A DNA stretch of 64,000 bases from Datura wrightii (GCA_035772735.1 JASDFA010000001.1:79014001-79078000), one strand, 5' to 3'; shown: positions 22,300 to 33,914, numbered from the stretch's first letter. Numbers and translations are program-made. Notes: generated by a model not told the origin, from the sequence alone.

Positions 22300-24450
22300 A
22301 AAAATAAAGTACTGACCTTGATTATTACTACCAACAGATGGACGGTTGGTTGGTTGAATAGCAGCCTCTTCTCCCGGTGAATGAATACTGAATCTGAGCA
22401 TGTTTGGATCAAGTATTAATCCAGGATTTAGACACAGAAGTTGCACAATGATGTTCATTGTGACTTCTCCTTCTATGGTATCTTTTTGCGCATTGAGTTT
22501 TTTCAACATTATTTGTTGCATCCTCTCTTCCATTTCATCCATTCTTTTCTGCATCATTTCATTTTCTACAACATTTGAAGATGGTCCAGAATCTCTCGCT
22601 TTCTGTTTTAAAAGAGTCTTGGTAACCCCACGTCTATACAATCTTACTCGACCTGGATGATCAAGTTCCATAACTGCTCCAAATGTGTCAACTGATGATC
22701 GAGTACCATCTTCACTTTCTTGAGTTTCCAGTCTCTCCATTTTAGCCTACATATCAGATTCAATAGAAGAGAGCTCATCTGAATTAAACTAATCCAATAT
22801 TTTAGAAGAAAAAAATATTCTCGATAAACTTTGAATCATAAAATTTCATACAATTTTGTTAGTCGTATCTTCATACGAGTCCTTGTATACTCGATCAGGT
22901 TTCTTTTTTCTAATAGCCACAAAAAAGTCCTTACTTGATAAAGCATTAGGAGTTTCCTTCTTTTTTTCCTAGTTACGTGCAAGTCGACATTAAAATCATC
23001 CTAAATAAAGTCAACAAGCTCACTGGAAAATACGAGAAACACCAAACCTCGCGGATTATAGCAAAACTTGTTTTGCCAACAGTGTGTGGATACTTCAACT
23101 TTTTTCGATTCTCTTTATTAGTATTGGACATATCCTGCAGGAAAGAGTTTATTCATAACAAAGGTCTTTAAATGGCTAATAGTGAGTATCTAGGTAACAT
23201 AATCATGCAGCTCTAACAATGACACTCACTCTATCTATTCAAAAGCTATTTTTAGAGAATAAAATACAATAAAGAGAAATATCATAGGTGTTAATAATTT
23301 GTATCATACCTTAGCTTCTTTGGAGTTCCAATATTTAAGGATATCCTTAAATAAAGATTCTGAAACAGTTTGAGGCGTTTTTGCCATTCGAATTTCATCA
23401 GTGGCGTAGGCATAGAAGTGTTTTCTCTTAAACCTAGTTTTATACCCTCTCCAAGCACCTTGAATTGCTGTCATAGCCCACTCTTTCCCAGCATCAGGAA
23501 TATCATATTTCTCCTATAATTTGGTGCAATTTGGTTAGCCCAAAAAATGTGAAATATTTTTGACTAAAAGTTAGAACATTAAGAACTTCAAACCTGGATA
23601 TAGCTCCACATAGCATCATGTGTCTTCAACTTCTTCCAATTAAATACATTAAGAGAAAAAAATGTTCCATTCCTTGTGAATGTGCCAAGGAAGCTGCCAA
23701 ACTCAGTAACCACTACTTTAGTTGGACCAATGGGCTAGTTTAATTCATTTAGCACGATCAGTTTGCGCTCACTTCGTCCATGCACAACTTGCATTTGTGT
23801 ACCACCTCTTTTTCTTTTGTTAGTGGAAGAGCCTAAAATAATATGAACAAAGGTGTCAATAGTTATGCAGATAATTTCAAAAATAGTATGAACTAAAATC
23901 TATATAATTTTGCCTTGTTCTTTAGATTGGTTAGTTGTTTCAAGATTGGTAGAATCTTGTCGATGTTGCTGCATTTGTTGATGAACTACTTGGGATGCAA
24001 CAACGGTAGGAAGTTGTGACTCTTGTTGCACTTGTTCATGTGCTTCCTGTGATACGGGAGTAGTGGGAAGTTTTGACTCTTGTTGCACTTGTTCATGTGC
24101 TGCTTGTGATGCGGGAGTGGTGGAATCTGGCAATACTTATTGCACTTACTCGTGTACTGTTAGTGCTGCAGGAAAGATAGAATCTAGAGACACCTGCTGC
24201 ACTTATTCCAACACTTGAGATCCAACTTGAATATAGTTTGAGTTCTGCTTGTGCCTGTAATCCTTTTCCTTTGACTTCATAACTTGAATAGGTGGAATGT
24301 AGTCTGAGTTCTGTTTGCTCTTGTGTTTCAATCCTTGTTTGTTTCATGAAGATGCAAGTGATCCAGCTGAGACATAGTTAAAGTTCTTAACTTTCTAGCT
24401 TTTTCTTGAACACCCTTCTTGATTCATGATTGTTCAGGTATTTTACCAGT
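22300..24450 (-). pseudogene. Ptta/En/Spm-type transposase gene (Transposase_24-like), multi-exon, broken
   Basis: The gene reads right to left. First comes a Gln-rich segment with tandem units SQ-AHEQVQQESKLPT (24130-23975). A basic start follows (TNKRKRGGTQMQVVHGRSER) with VVVTEFGSFLGTFTRNG and NWKKLKTHDAMWSYI (23830-23600), then KYDIPDAGKEWAMTAIQGAWRGYKTR (23514-23420). Next are NKENRKKLKYPHTVGKTSF (about 23105-23045) and RKKKPDRVYKDSYEDTTN (about 22905-22860). The end has LDHPGRVRLYRRGVTK and a coiled-coil MQKRMDEMEERMQQIM (22740-22540). This is the plant Ptta/En/Spm family order, with splice-like gaps. A TAG near 23737 breaks one exon. In maize the related small protein binds subterminal repeats; that role is inferred. 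Confidence 0.78.
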
Positions 24451-24586
24451 GAAACCGCGGTTCTCTTGAATGATTCACCTGCAATAGATGGTTTTGAATA
24501 ATTTCATGTATAATCTTGTAAATGAATGAAAGGATAAGGTTAATTATTACAAAAAATTAATTATTACATCTGCTAAGGCTATATAT

Positions 24587-24712
24587 GATTCTAGCAATAC
24601 ACATGGGATACACTGGTCTGATGAGTGACTTGTCTGATTCACTAGTCTAATTCTAGCAATACACATGGGATTCACTGGTTTGATTCTAGCAATACACATG
24701 AGATTCAAATGG
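24587..24712. repeat. Three-copy direct repeat
   Basis: TTCTAGCAATACACATGGGA occurs at about 24589 and 24651, and with one change at 24683. Intervening sequence also shares CACTGGT. Confidence 0.85.
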
Positions 24713-25099
24713 CCTTGAATAAAACTACAAGTGCTTTTTAGTTGTTAGAGAGAGCAGGCTTTTATGTATGTATCTTGTCCCATGTCACAAATTTTTGCAC
24801 AAAGTGTATAGTATGTTGGTGATTATGAACACAGATTGGAAAACAAAGAAAGAAGAGAATAGAAGACACCTGAAAGAGGAAAACATAGGAAACCTCATTT
24901 ATTATTATATAAATATGGGACTGAAACAAAATGGGCTAGTCTATAGCATATTGGCTGGTTTATAGCAAATACACATGTGAGATCGACACATGATCAACTT
25001 CTAAAAAGCTTTCTGATAGAAATGTGTATAAGAGTGTGAATATTATATTAATGTAGATAAATAGGTTCACTCATTTTCTATTAGTTTGTTACAACATAG

Positions 25100-25446
25100 A
25101 TCAATTAAGATATGCCCTCCACTTGTGGGTAAGAAGGTTCAACAAGTAACTGTAACCAGAACTCACGTAAAGGTGGACTTGGACTCGGGGGGACCATTGT
25201 GAGACTTGGAATAATGTAATGCATTGTAGGACCAAGAACAAAGATAATTTTAAGAGAACATACTTCCTACTTTCTTGATTTCCCCCCTATAAATACCCTT
25301 TCCAAGACTCATTCTTTTCCATCAAACATATTTATTCTAGCTTTCATCTCTTTAATCTTTTCTATAATTCACACATATATTCTATTTGTTTAACAAACTT
25401 AGAAACTCTTATACAATATATACTTTAATTTACCAAGAAATTTAAG
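25100..25446 (+). promoter_or_regulatory. Captured promoter and 5' UTR of an ACC oxidase gene
   Basis: A clear TATA box, CTATAAATA (25287-25295), is followed by a CT/A-rich leader of about 120 bp (TCCAAGACTCATTC, CATCAAACAT, TTCTAGCTTTCATC). The leader runs straight into ACC oxidase exon 1 at 25447 with no gap. The spacing is normal for a plant gene, so I infer that promoter and leader were captured with the exon. The upstream limit is not visible. Confidence 0.65.
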
Positions 25447-25551
25447 ACGGCTCACTTCCCAATTATCAACTTGGAAAATCTCAATGGAGCTAAGAGATCC
25501 AACACCATGGAAATGATCAAAGATGCCTGTGAGAACTGGGGCTTCCTTGAG
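25447..25551 (+). pseudogene. ACO-like: Captured ACC oxidase exon 1
   Basis: The 35 codons, THFPIINL-type start (after ACG-GCT) to CENWGFLE, match the non-haem dioxygenase N-terminal region of plant 1-aminocyclopropane-1-carboxylate oxidase. They end exactly at the conserved first intron. The iron-binding His/Asp residues lie in later exons and are absent. The start codon is ATG to ACG, a single change that removes the native start. Confidence 0.88.
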
Positions 25552-25630
25552 GTAATTACAGTGTGCATAACCATTTTAGTCCCTATGTTGGTCGTACTTA
25601 CCATTTTCAATTTTCATCTCATATTTATAG

Positions 25631-25863
25631 GCTATACAAGGCTAACCCTAAACATAGCAGAAGGTATTTGTGAAGTTATGGCTCACAAGTGGCTAGAATG
25701 GCAATCTTTTACTGGTGATGACAACATAAAGGGTGCAAGTGAAAAAGCTCAACTCTTGAGAAATCTGAAAGAGTTTCTGAAAGATGGAATAGAAAAAAAC
25801 TATTCTAAAGCATATGGTCATGGATTTAGAGAAGCAAATGGGCAGTTGAATGTTATGGCTTAA
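25631..25863 (+). pseudogene. Captured exon of a DA1-like ubiquitin-activated peptidase
   Basis: The exon follows a plant-type acceptor (TTTATAG). It reads GYTRLTLNIAEGICEVMAHK, then WLEW, KEFLKDGIEKNYSKAYGHGF and REAN. DA1/DAR proteins have GYRTLSQ-EEGICQVMAHxWL, then EFFKHQIESD-S-YG-GFRAG at the C-terminus, so order and spacing fit. The HEMMH catalytic motif and LIM domains precede this segment in the family and are absent. I am fairly sure of the family and less sure which member. Confidence 0.72.
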
Positions 25864-25894
25864 GAGGAAGAAATATACCTATATTATATACTTT

Positions 25895-26085
25895 CGGTTG
25901 TGCAAGTCCAGATGTCTATGTCAAATGGTCCAAGAATCACATCTTCAAACTTGGAGATTCACTCTGTAATTTTTCTTGTACAGATCTTCAAGATTTTAGC
26001 ATTCTTTGAACAAATCTGAATTAATTTGTCCCTGTTTTTGGTTGCAGTGTTTTTGTACCCGCCAAGTGAAGATTCAGTAATACAG
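25895..26085 (+). pseudogene. Captured phytocyanin (early nodulin-like) exons with intron
   Basis: The frame SPDVYVKWSKNHIFKLGDSL ends at about 25970 in a GTAATT donor. After TTGCAG at about 26047 it continues FLYPPSEDSVIQ, followed by GTGAGC. The phytocyanin domain has the same run (Y-W...F-VGDSL-F-Y-P...DSV-QV), with an intron commonly at this place. The copper-binding Cys/His/Met segment that follows is not present. The fragment lies just downstream of the DA1-like exon on the same strand, so three host genes are strung together within about 1 kb. Confidence 0.7.
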
Positions 26086-26219
26086 GTGAGCAAGAAGAAT
26101 TAGCAAGATCTTTTAAAGCATTCTCATGATCACACACATATATCAATTTAGCAAGTATTGGAGTAGAATAAAAGTGTGGTGGTACAAAAATACGTATAGT
26201 CATTCATGAAAATATATGT

Positions 26220-26405
26220 AAAGAAAAGAGAGGAAGTAGGGAATTTACAGTGCTTTGACAACTCCTTCCCCAAATAATGGTCAACGCAATAATCGTCAAA
26301 TAGTTCTCCACCAACAATGCGAGTCCAACCACCAAGATCAGCTGAAATAGTGTTAAAATGATAAGGATCAGTCAAACATATTTTTTCTTTGCAAACCAGA
26401 ACCAA
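26220..26405 (-). pseudogene. Possible captured exon, family not identified
   Basis: On the minus strand a TTTGGCAG acceptor-like site near 26413 precedes an open stretch. It contains CKEKICLTDPYHFNTI, ADLGGWTRIVGGELFDDY and CVDHYLGKELSKHC, then a GTAAATT donor-like site near 26256. The residue use looks like globular protein rather than random DNA. I cannot name the family. It neighbours the other captured fragments but in the opposite orientation. Confidence 0.4.
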
Positions 26406-27430
26406 TCAGCTGCCAAATCAGGAAAGAGTAAGACAGTTGCATAAGTAAGACGCTTGTTTGTTTTTCGATAAATAAGCAAAGAAGCTTGCTTCCCCAGACC
26501 CCAGCTGTTCAATTGCTTACTCAATAGGGGTGAGCAACAAGTGTATCTTGAGTTATAAATCTACAGAAGTTCATAATCCTTTTCATTCATGTGCCAAATA
26601 AAAAGAAACAAACCATACTATTAAAGAACTACCGGGTTGCTTTATCTATAAATATGTAAAAGGGCCAGGAAAATGTCCATCCTTGACTGGTTGCACATAA
26701 AATGGTTTAACAAAGAGAATATCTACATGAAAGATGTTTCTCAAAATTTTCTAGTGTTTGGTTGACAAAATGACATTATCCTTCAAAACATACAACCATT
26801 TTTTTCTAAATGAAAAGGGAAAAAAGAAAATGAAGAACACAAAAATTCTAGGTCCGTAAAAGCTTTCAACTTTACAAGCACTACATCACCGGTACCTAAA
26901 ATAGCATCTCATGATTTATCATATTGAGGGCCATCCAAACTTATCCAAAATAATCATCAAACACAATGTATTCGTAAGGTGTAAAGAACTTTTCAACAAT
27001 GCAATGGTATAAAATGCAAGAGTAAAACAGAAACGTCTTGAAGCTCGTCATGCCAAAAGAAGGATCCAATCCATAGGTTTAGGGCTTATGATTTCAAGCA
27101 TATATACTGTAACAAGATAAGATGAACCTAAAAAAAGAGGCTTAACCCAGTATTACCAACATGGTTTTTTGCAACATTTAAGGCATCGTGGTATATGAAG
27201 GATTGAACCAGATGAATTTTCCTCTTAGGTAATAATGTGAACAAATGAGCCAAATTTTACACAAGAAAAGGGGTGTCAAAGCTGATGAGTATTCTAGCAC
27301 GATTCCAAAAGCCCACGACAATGAACTATTCTGAATCATACAGTCCAAATAGTTCTTCCCACATTTATCACTCACAAAATAAAAATTAAAAATAATGATG
27401 AGCATATATTTAAAAGAACTTTAGAACTTT
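26406..27430. other. CACTA internal sequence, nothing identified
   Basis: Sequence between the captured fragments and the TNP2 3' end, with short frames only. I see no domain. Confidence 0.4.
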
Positions 27431-27439
27431 CTTATCTAA

Positions 27440-30400
27440 TCATCTGCCTCCGACCCAATCCGAATCAGAACCATCAAATTCATCCTCCTCTTTCGATACT
27501 TCCATAATTGTATCTTTTAAATGTTTTGCAATAGATGGAATATCAACAACATCAACGGCTACATCTTCTCTTGACCATCTAAAGTCACCCTCGTTTAATC
27601 TAGCTGAGGGACCAATATCATCATTAGGCTCCCTCCAAAATGTGTCTCTTATATTAGGGAAATTCTCTTCATCTAGATCATACAAATCAACAGGTACTTT
27701 ATTCTGTTGCACGCCCAGCACACATGCAAGCGTACGCGGTCATACAAGTAATACAGTGCCCCTTTTTAAGAGCCGGATGTCGAACCCATAGGGACTGGAC
27801 CAATTCAGTGAATATTCAAGTTCAAGGGTAAGATTAACATTCACAAGTGTTGATTATAGAAGTTTTCAATAAATTATAATTAAATCTAGGGGTGGTCACA
27901 AAACAATCTCGAAACGATATAATAAGCAACTAGAGCTAAGGCAGGATAATCATGCAATGCTACACTTCGCAATGGTTCACGAATGATATTATCAATTGTT
28001 GTCTCACATAGTTGGAAATGCTATGTTCATGGTCTCTCGAGCCTCTAAAAATGACAAACTAGCCTCACAACTATATCGTTGAGCGGGGATGTGACATCCT
28101 AGTTTGTGGGCAATTCAACTACAGGGATGTGGTTTACGGGATTTGTGCTCTTGATTAGGGACTTTCGTACCTCTAATCATTTAACCTAACTTAGCTTCAC
28201 AACTACTTCTACTAGTGGTGGAGTGACAATTCTAAGCCTATGTCTTGCTATCATCCCGTTTTATCAACCAAGCAAGACAATTTAGGTATATTATTTATCC
28301 TAATTGCGAATCATATCAAAAGATAAGAACTTGCTCCCTACATTCCTATGTTCTTGCCTAGGGTTACTCTTTCAAGATTTTACCTAGCTTAACATGTGTG
28401 TTTTCATGGTGATCAAGCATAAAAACAACCATAATAAAGAATGTAAGACAAAACAACAATTAACAACTCAAACCAAAATGAATTCATGCATTACAATCAT
28501 ATCACGTGGCCTCAACCCTAGGGGACGGGTTTTAGCCACTCATGTTCGTACAATAACTTTTAAACATTGTTAAAGTAGAGTACTTACAAGAATAGTTAAA
28601 AGAGAATGTAAAATTAGTGAACCCTAGGTGAGTTCTTCACTTCTCCTTTCGCTCCTCTACGGTTTCCAAAAAATATTTCGTGACAAATGATTTTAGAAGC
28701 TAAGGGTTTAATTTATAGTAAATAGGAAATTTGCAATTTTTGTCCTGTCATGGACTGGCTCCGTGGAATGGAGGTGAACGCGCCAATTTGCCAACGCGCT
28801 AATTTGCCTCCGTGCCACGGAGGTAACGCGGAAGCCCACTGGAAATTGCATCCTCGGCAGGTCTTGGATGAAGTTCCTGCGTGACACACGGCGTGGCACG
28901 GAGCTCCTCTCGCACGATGGCCAGCGTGACACGGCCTGCGGCGTGTAGCTGTGCCTGGCGTGGCACGGTGCTGGGCGTGGCACGCTGCTTGGCGCGACCA
29001 GCCTTGCTATGGCATGTTTTCTTGCCATCTTTTGCAATTCACTCCTAACTCCATTCCTTCACTTCACCCATCATTAGTTAGTCCCTCATATGCATTTTAC
29101 ACCTACAAAACAAGGACTAATCATGTTGGTTAGTGCATACCCAAATTTACACAAAATCACATAAGAATGTAAGTGTTTAATTAGACAAACCCGACTAAAT
29201 TAAGATATAAAATAGCACTTGGGCACGTAATTATGCCCAAGATCATATTCCTTGCATAATAAACATCTTTCTCAACTGGATCCGCGACATAAAAAACTTG
29301 ATAAACTTGTGATGCCAACACAAAAGAATCATTTTTATTGCATAACTTGTTGAAGTATACCCGAGTTAATCCATACTCATCTACTTCATTCTGATACCAA
29401 TCACATCTAAACAATAAAACACTAAAGCAACCATAGTAATCAATCTCAATGATATATTGAATAACTCCATAATAAACAACCTCTCCATCTATGGGATTCT
29501 GGTCCCTAGCACTAGCAAAACTATCTGTTGTTGCTGATAAAGTCACTCCACTATTTTGAGTCTTGCGTGGGGCATCCTGATTTTTTATATGAAATCGATA
29601 TCCATTTGTAAAATATGCAGTATATCTCCTCGCCACTGCATTAGGCCCTTTATCTATCCATTTTAAATGATGAGATACTTCAACATTTTTAACTTTCTCT
29701 TCAAACCAATTGTTAACTTCAAGACTATGATTTCTTGATCTTGCCCATACATCCGATCTAGGATGATTACTCATTAAATTCTTATGTTCCCTTCAATCAT
29801 GAATATTATAAATTTAATTACAAGGCCTTTATAAATGGATTTTAATGTACATTATAATAACCAAATAAATAAAGTTTAAAATGTAAATAATTGTTATATA
29901 ATTTATCTTACTCGATAAACTTTTCCACTTCTTCATCTCCCGTGTTGAAAAGAGCATACCGATGTGCTTCATAAAGTAACGTGAATCCATCAAAAAAGTG
30001 CAATCCTTTTTTTTTCACTTCCAATTGGATGACCTATCTTAGGGAATATAGGTGACAAATTCTGAGTGCATTCCTCTTCCTCAGTTTGGTACCTACTAAA
30101 TCGTGTCTTCAAGCAATCATGTAGGTATCTTGAACAAAAATTTAAGCACTCTTCTTCCAAATAACCCTCTTCTATTGATGCTTCTAGACAAGATCGATTA
30201 CGAACGAGCCCTTTAAAGTTACACATATCCCTCTCATTGAAATACATCCAACGAAGATGAGTCAGATCCCCAAGATTAATTTCATTCACTAAATGAATAG
30301 GCAAATGTGGCATTATATCAAAAAATGTTGGATGAAAAATCATTTCAAGGTCACATGTTATTTCACTAATCTCAGACTCTAGTTTTTCAAGATCTCTTCA

Positions 30401-32459
30401 CCTTATTACCTTACTGCATATGGCTCTAAAGAAATTGCACAACCTACTTAATGTCAATGAAACATTTTTGGGCAACACTTTTCTAACAGCAACCTGGTGC
30501 AAGTGATGCATTATAAAATGAGCATCATGACTCTTGTACCCTGATATCTTCATCTCCTTCATATGCACGCGATCTAATATATTCGAAACACACCCTTTAG
30601 GTAGCTTGGCATTTTTCAAGACGCTGCAAAATAACCTTTTCTGTTCTGGTTTCATAAAGAAAGAAGATTGAGCCAAACTTACATTTCCATTATTATCTTC
30701 TATTGGTTGTAGCTCTTCTCGTATTCCCATTTCTCGTAAGTCATATCTAGAATTTACATGATCCTTTGACTTTTCATCTATCTCCAATACAGTCCCTAGC
30801 AAACTATCACATATATTCTTTTCTATGTGCATCACATCAAGATTGTGCCTCTACTTGTTATGTGCCCTATATGACAATTAAAAAAAAATAGATCTTTTCT
30901 TCCAAGGACCCTCATTATCTCGAGACCTTTTCTTTTTGCCCTTTCCAAAATTATTGTTGAATTCACACAGCTCTTCAAGCACTTCTATACCCAACAAAAG
31001 AGTAGGCGCGGATCTATGCTCCTCTTTACCATCAAATGACTTCTTATCTCTTCTCAATGGATGATCAAGGGGAAAAAATCTCCGATGCCCCAAGTAACAC
31101 ATCTTACGACTATGTTTGAGATATTGAGAGCATGTGTCATAATTACAAGTAGGGCATGCCAATTTTTCCTTAGTGCTCCATCAAGAAAGCATTTCTAATG
31201 CTGGAAAATCACTAATTGTCCACATTAAGGTTGCACCCATTAGGAATGTTTGTTTGGCTTCGGCATCATAATGTTTCTATCCCAGGTTCCCACAGTTCCT
31301 TCCATTCTTCAATTAGTAGTTGTAAATACACACTATATCATTTCCAGGAGATGATGGTCCTGGAATGATCATTGACAACATAATATACTCTGATTTCATG
31401 CAAATCCATGGAGACAAATTATAGTTCATCAACATAACAGGCCACATGCTATGAGAAATACTCATGGTTCGAAATGGATTGAAACCATCACTTGAAATAC
31501 CCAACCTAACATTACGAGGATCTCTGGAGAAGTTTGGGTACAAATGATCAAAATCCTTCCACGCTTCCCCATCAGCAGGATGCCTCAAATTTCCATCGTT
31601 TGGTCGTTCATTAGCATGCCATCTCATTGCAACGGCTGTTTCAGGACAGATAAATATCCTCTGAAGCCTAGGTTTTAATGGAAAGTATCTTAAAACCTTT
31701 GTAGGAATTTTAGAGCTTCCATTCGTTGAGGCACCACTAACACTCTTCCATCTAGAAGATCCACATACAGAGAAGTTCTCAACTTTCTCATTGTCCTTTC
31801 AGAATAATATCAATAGGGCAAGCATGTATTTTTTCATAATTAAGACCCAAATCTCTTATCACCTTTCTAGCTTTATTGAAAGACTCTGGTAGTTGAGAAA
31901 AGGGAAAAACCTCTTTTATCAACACTAACAACTCTGAAAGTGCTACATTACTCAACCCATGCAATGATTTAAACAAGTACAATCTAATGGTGAAACTCAG
32001 TTTAGTGAAATTTTCACACCCCGGATATAATTGTTGTTTTCCTTCCTCCAATAATTCAAAAAATTTCTTTGCATCTTCAGGTAATCCCTCTCCTACTCCT
32101 TCTCCATGCCCTGACTCAGCCTTTACATTTCTAAATGTATCATGAAGTATACCATCAATATCGTTACACAAATTAGAACCTTCATCATCGTTGATTGGAT
32201 GAGGTGTTTTTCTAGAGGAAGGCCTTTCTCCATGAAAACTCCATTTGGTGTAACCAACAACAAACCCTTCAGCAATCAAATGATCCTCCACCACATCTCT
32301 ATAATGCCAATAGCGATTCTTACACTTTCTACAATGGCATAATATCTCATTTCCTTGAGAAGCTCATTCTAATGCCTTATAAAGCAAAATATTCACTCCA
32401 CGCTTAAACTCATCACTCCATCTTAGGAAATTCAACCAACTTTTATCCTCATTATCCAT
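27440..32459 (-). pseudogene. TNP2-type CACTA transposase gene, broken by a solo LTR
   Basis: The ATG at 32459 opens MDNEDKSWLNF... with the transposase-associated CHCRKCKNRYW zinc-like motif near 32330. It continues into the tnp2 core: LYPGCENFTKLSF...LHGLSNVALSELLVLIKEVFP (32000-31890), MRWHANE and RNVRLGISSDGFNPF (31627-31470), LACPTCNYDTCSQYLKHSRK (31160-31090) and GHRRFFPLDHPLRR. DUF4218 follows (MMHIEKNICDSLLGT at 30835; HLPIHLVNEI near 30300), then a DUF4216-like region (29774-29260), then an acidic tail ending SDWVGGR at 27443. Several stops (for example TGA near 32375) and frameshifts are present. Removing the solo LTR at 27705-29245 joins ...YYAR-N to N-KVPVDLYD. The enzyme would bind the CACTA ends and cut; here it is defective. 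Confidence 0.88.
27705..29245 (-). repeat. Solo LTR (1541 bp) inside the transposase gene
   Basis: The ends are TG...CA with the 5-bp duplication TATTC on both sides (27700-27704 and 29246-29250). The minus strand has a TATA box (TATAAAT, 28711-28717), with a GC-rich module (28745-28995) of GTGGCACGGAG/CCTCCGTGCCACGG repeats upstream. At the LTR 5' end (minus) an 8-bp-arm hairpin, CTTGGGCA/TGCCCAAG, lies at 29218-29241. The same hairpin and a similar opposite end occur in the LTR at 58812-60224, so they are the same superfamily. A solo LTR is the product of LTR-LTR recombination after insertion. Confidence 0.92.
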
Positions 32460-33730
32460 TAAAATCCTATTTAACACAAGAAGTTTAACAAATGCATGTC
32501 AATCCAACACGAAAATTTAAATATATCAAAGAGGGGAATATCTTCAAAATCAGGACTTAAAGGAGGAAAAGAAACACATTACCATTCAAATTATGTAATA
32601 AATTTACATCTATTGAATAGAGGTTGTATGAGTTACTTTCTAGATGAGACTAAGTTAGAACAAGGTTGACAAACAATCTTATAAAAGCCAAGGCCACCTG
32701 TCTCTCTACAGTCAAGAAGAAAATGAGAAGGGTCTTGGGCTTTCTGCTTCCATCATTCTTGGATTTAGACGGCATAACTCAGAATAAGTATCTATTAGAA
32801 AATACTTTGTTTTTTGCTCAACAAGTCCTATGTAATGTAGTATAACTATAAGATCAATTCACCAATATGTGATTGAAAGTTTCTTCTTTACTTTTTCACG
32901 AGCAGTATGGAAAAAGTTTGATGCTATGAGTTATGTGCTACTTGTCGTCTACTTATCCTTTTAAATGTTTGTTTATCTGCCTTAATTGTTTCAGATATAG
33001 ACGTACTTGTAGTAATGGTCACAAACAAACTACAAGCTGAAAGTTTTCTTATGGTGACCAAGGTGCTGTGTCAGGTAAATACTATGCTCTCACTTCTACA
33101 TCTTTGGGCAGGACTAACCATCTTTCCTGGTGTTTATAGCAATAGTTTCTCCATCTTTTGTTAGCCAGCTTGAGAAGTGCTTGTAGAGTAAGCATTTCCT
33201 CTCAAATTCCATTGAAGTTCTCTTTCATACTTGTAATACATTTCGAAATCCATTGCTAGGGGATACATGACTCAAAAAAATCATGCTAAAAATGAAAGAG
33301 ACCCAAAAAATGCAACTTTCAGATAACTTCATCCACACAGAACAATGGAAAACAAATATTTCCATCAATCAAATTAAGCAATTCTGTACTAAAAGCAAAA
33401 ATTCAAAATCAAACAGCTAAGTAATCTTTTCATGAAAGGAAATCAGATTCAGAGGGGTAATTAAAAGGCCGACATCAAACATACTAACCTTGAAACCTAG
33501 CAATTTTAAATTTCTTCAGCCAAAATCTCAAATCTGTCCGAAAGAGCCTCGTAGCAATTTTAAGTCTGAAGAAACCCCCCCAACAAATCTGTCCTTTAAT
33601 TCACATACCTTCAGTTCTTCGATTGTTATTTTTTGATAACAATGGGTTCTCTCAACAAATCTGTCCGAAAAAGCCTCCAGCAATGGGTTCTCTCTAATGG
33701 TGGAGAATAGGACTGAACTCCGAGAATTTC
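32460..33730. other. 5' region of the CACTA transposase, no gene seen
   Basis: AT-rich DNA upstream of the TNP2 start. The promoter of the transposase should lie between here and the right terminal repeat. No clear coding frame was recognised. Confidence 0.4.
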
Positions 33731-33840
33731 GCAGATAGAATGGACTAAATTTTGCTCTACTGTGAGAGAATGGACTGCATTTCACGCAGCTACTATGAGA
33801 GAGTGGACTGAATTTCGCGCAAGCTATTGTGAGAGAGGGT
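33731..33840. repeat. Three-copy ~34-bp tandem repeat upstream of the transposase
   Basis: Units of the form GTGAGAGAATGGACTGAATT-TCGC-AGCTACT recur at about 33731, 33762 and 33795, with a partial fourth at 33829. They lie about 75 bp inside the right subterminal repeats. Confidence 0.75.
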
Positions 33841-33914
33841 TCTTTTACCTTTGGCGGGTTTCTAAAAGTAAGGGTGGGAAGCTCAGTGGAATGATTTAAT
33901 ACCCATTGTAATAG

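Larger units (their letters stand above)
25447..25863 (+). pseudogene. Chimeric frame: ACC oxidase exon 1 joined to DA1-like peptidase exon
   Basis: One frame without a stop runs from ACG at 25447 to TAA at 25861-25863 (139 codons including the stop). Codons 1-35 match ACC oxidase exon 1 (HFPIINLENLNG, NTMEMIKDACENWGFLE) and stop at GAG/GTAATT, where ACC oxidase genes have intron 1. Codons 36-61 are the intron-like stretch, hydrophobic if translated. From 25631, after ATTTATAG, the frame matches the C-terminal part of DA1-family peptidases. The expected start ATG is ACG; the next in-frame ATG is at 25507. Spliced, donor (phase 0) and acceptor (phase 1) disagree and would stop within five codons; unspliced, the frame stays open. 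Promoter, TATA and leader lie upstream. ACC oxidase makes ethylene from ACC; DA1 limits organ growth. Neither activity can remain. Confidence 0.8.

Noticed and set aside
22207..22320. Phe/Ser-rich membrane-like tail after GSNNQGQYFIF
   Set aside because: It is a read-through of a pyrimidine-rich intron-like stretch at the end of the transposase exon, not a real membrane segment.
28708..29037. Basic 109-codon minus-strand frame (RHAIARLVAPSSVPRPAPCHARH)
   Set aside because: The frame is open only because it crosses the GC-rich repeat module of a solo LTR.
31313..31627. Independent small gene of 104 codons
   Set aside because: It is an exon-sized piece of the TNP2 transposase core and joins its neighbours on the same strand.
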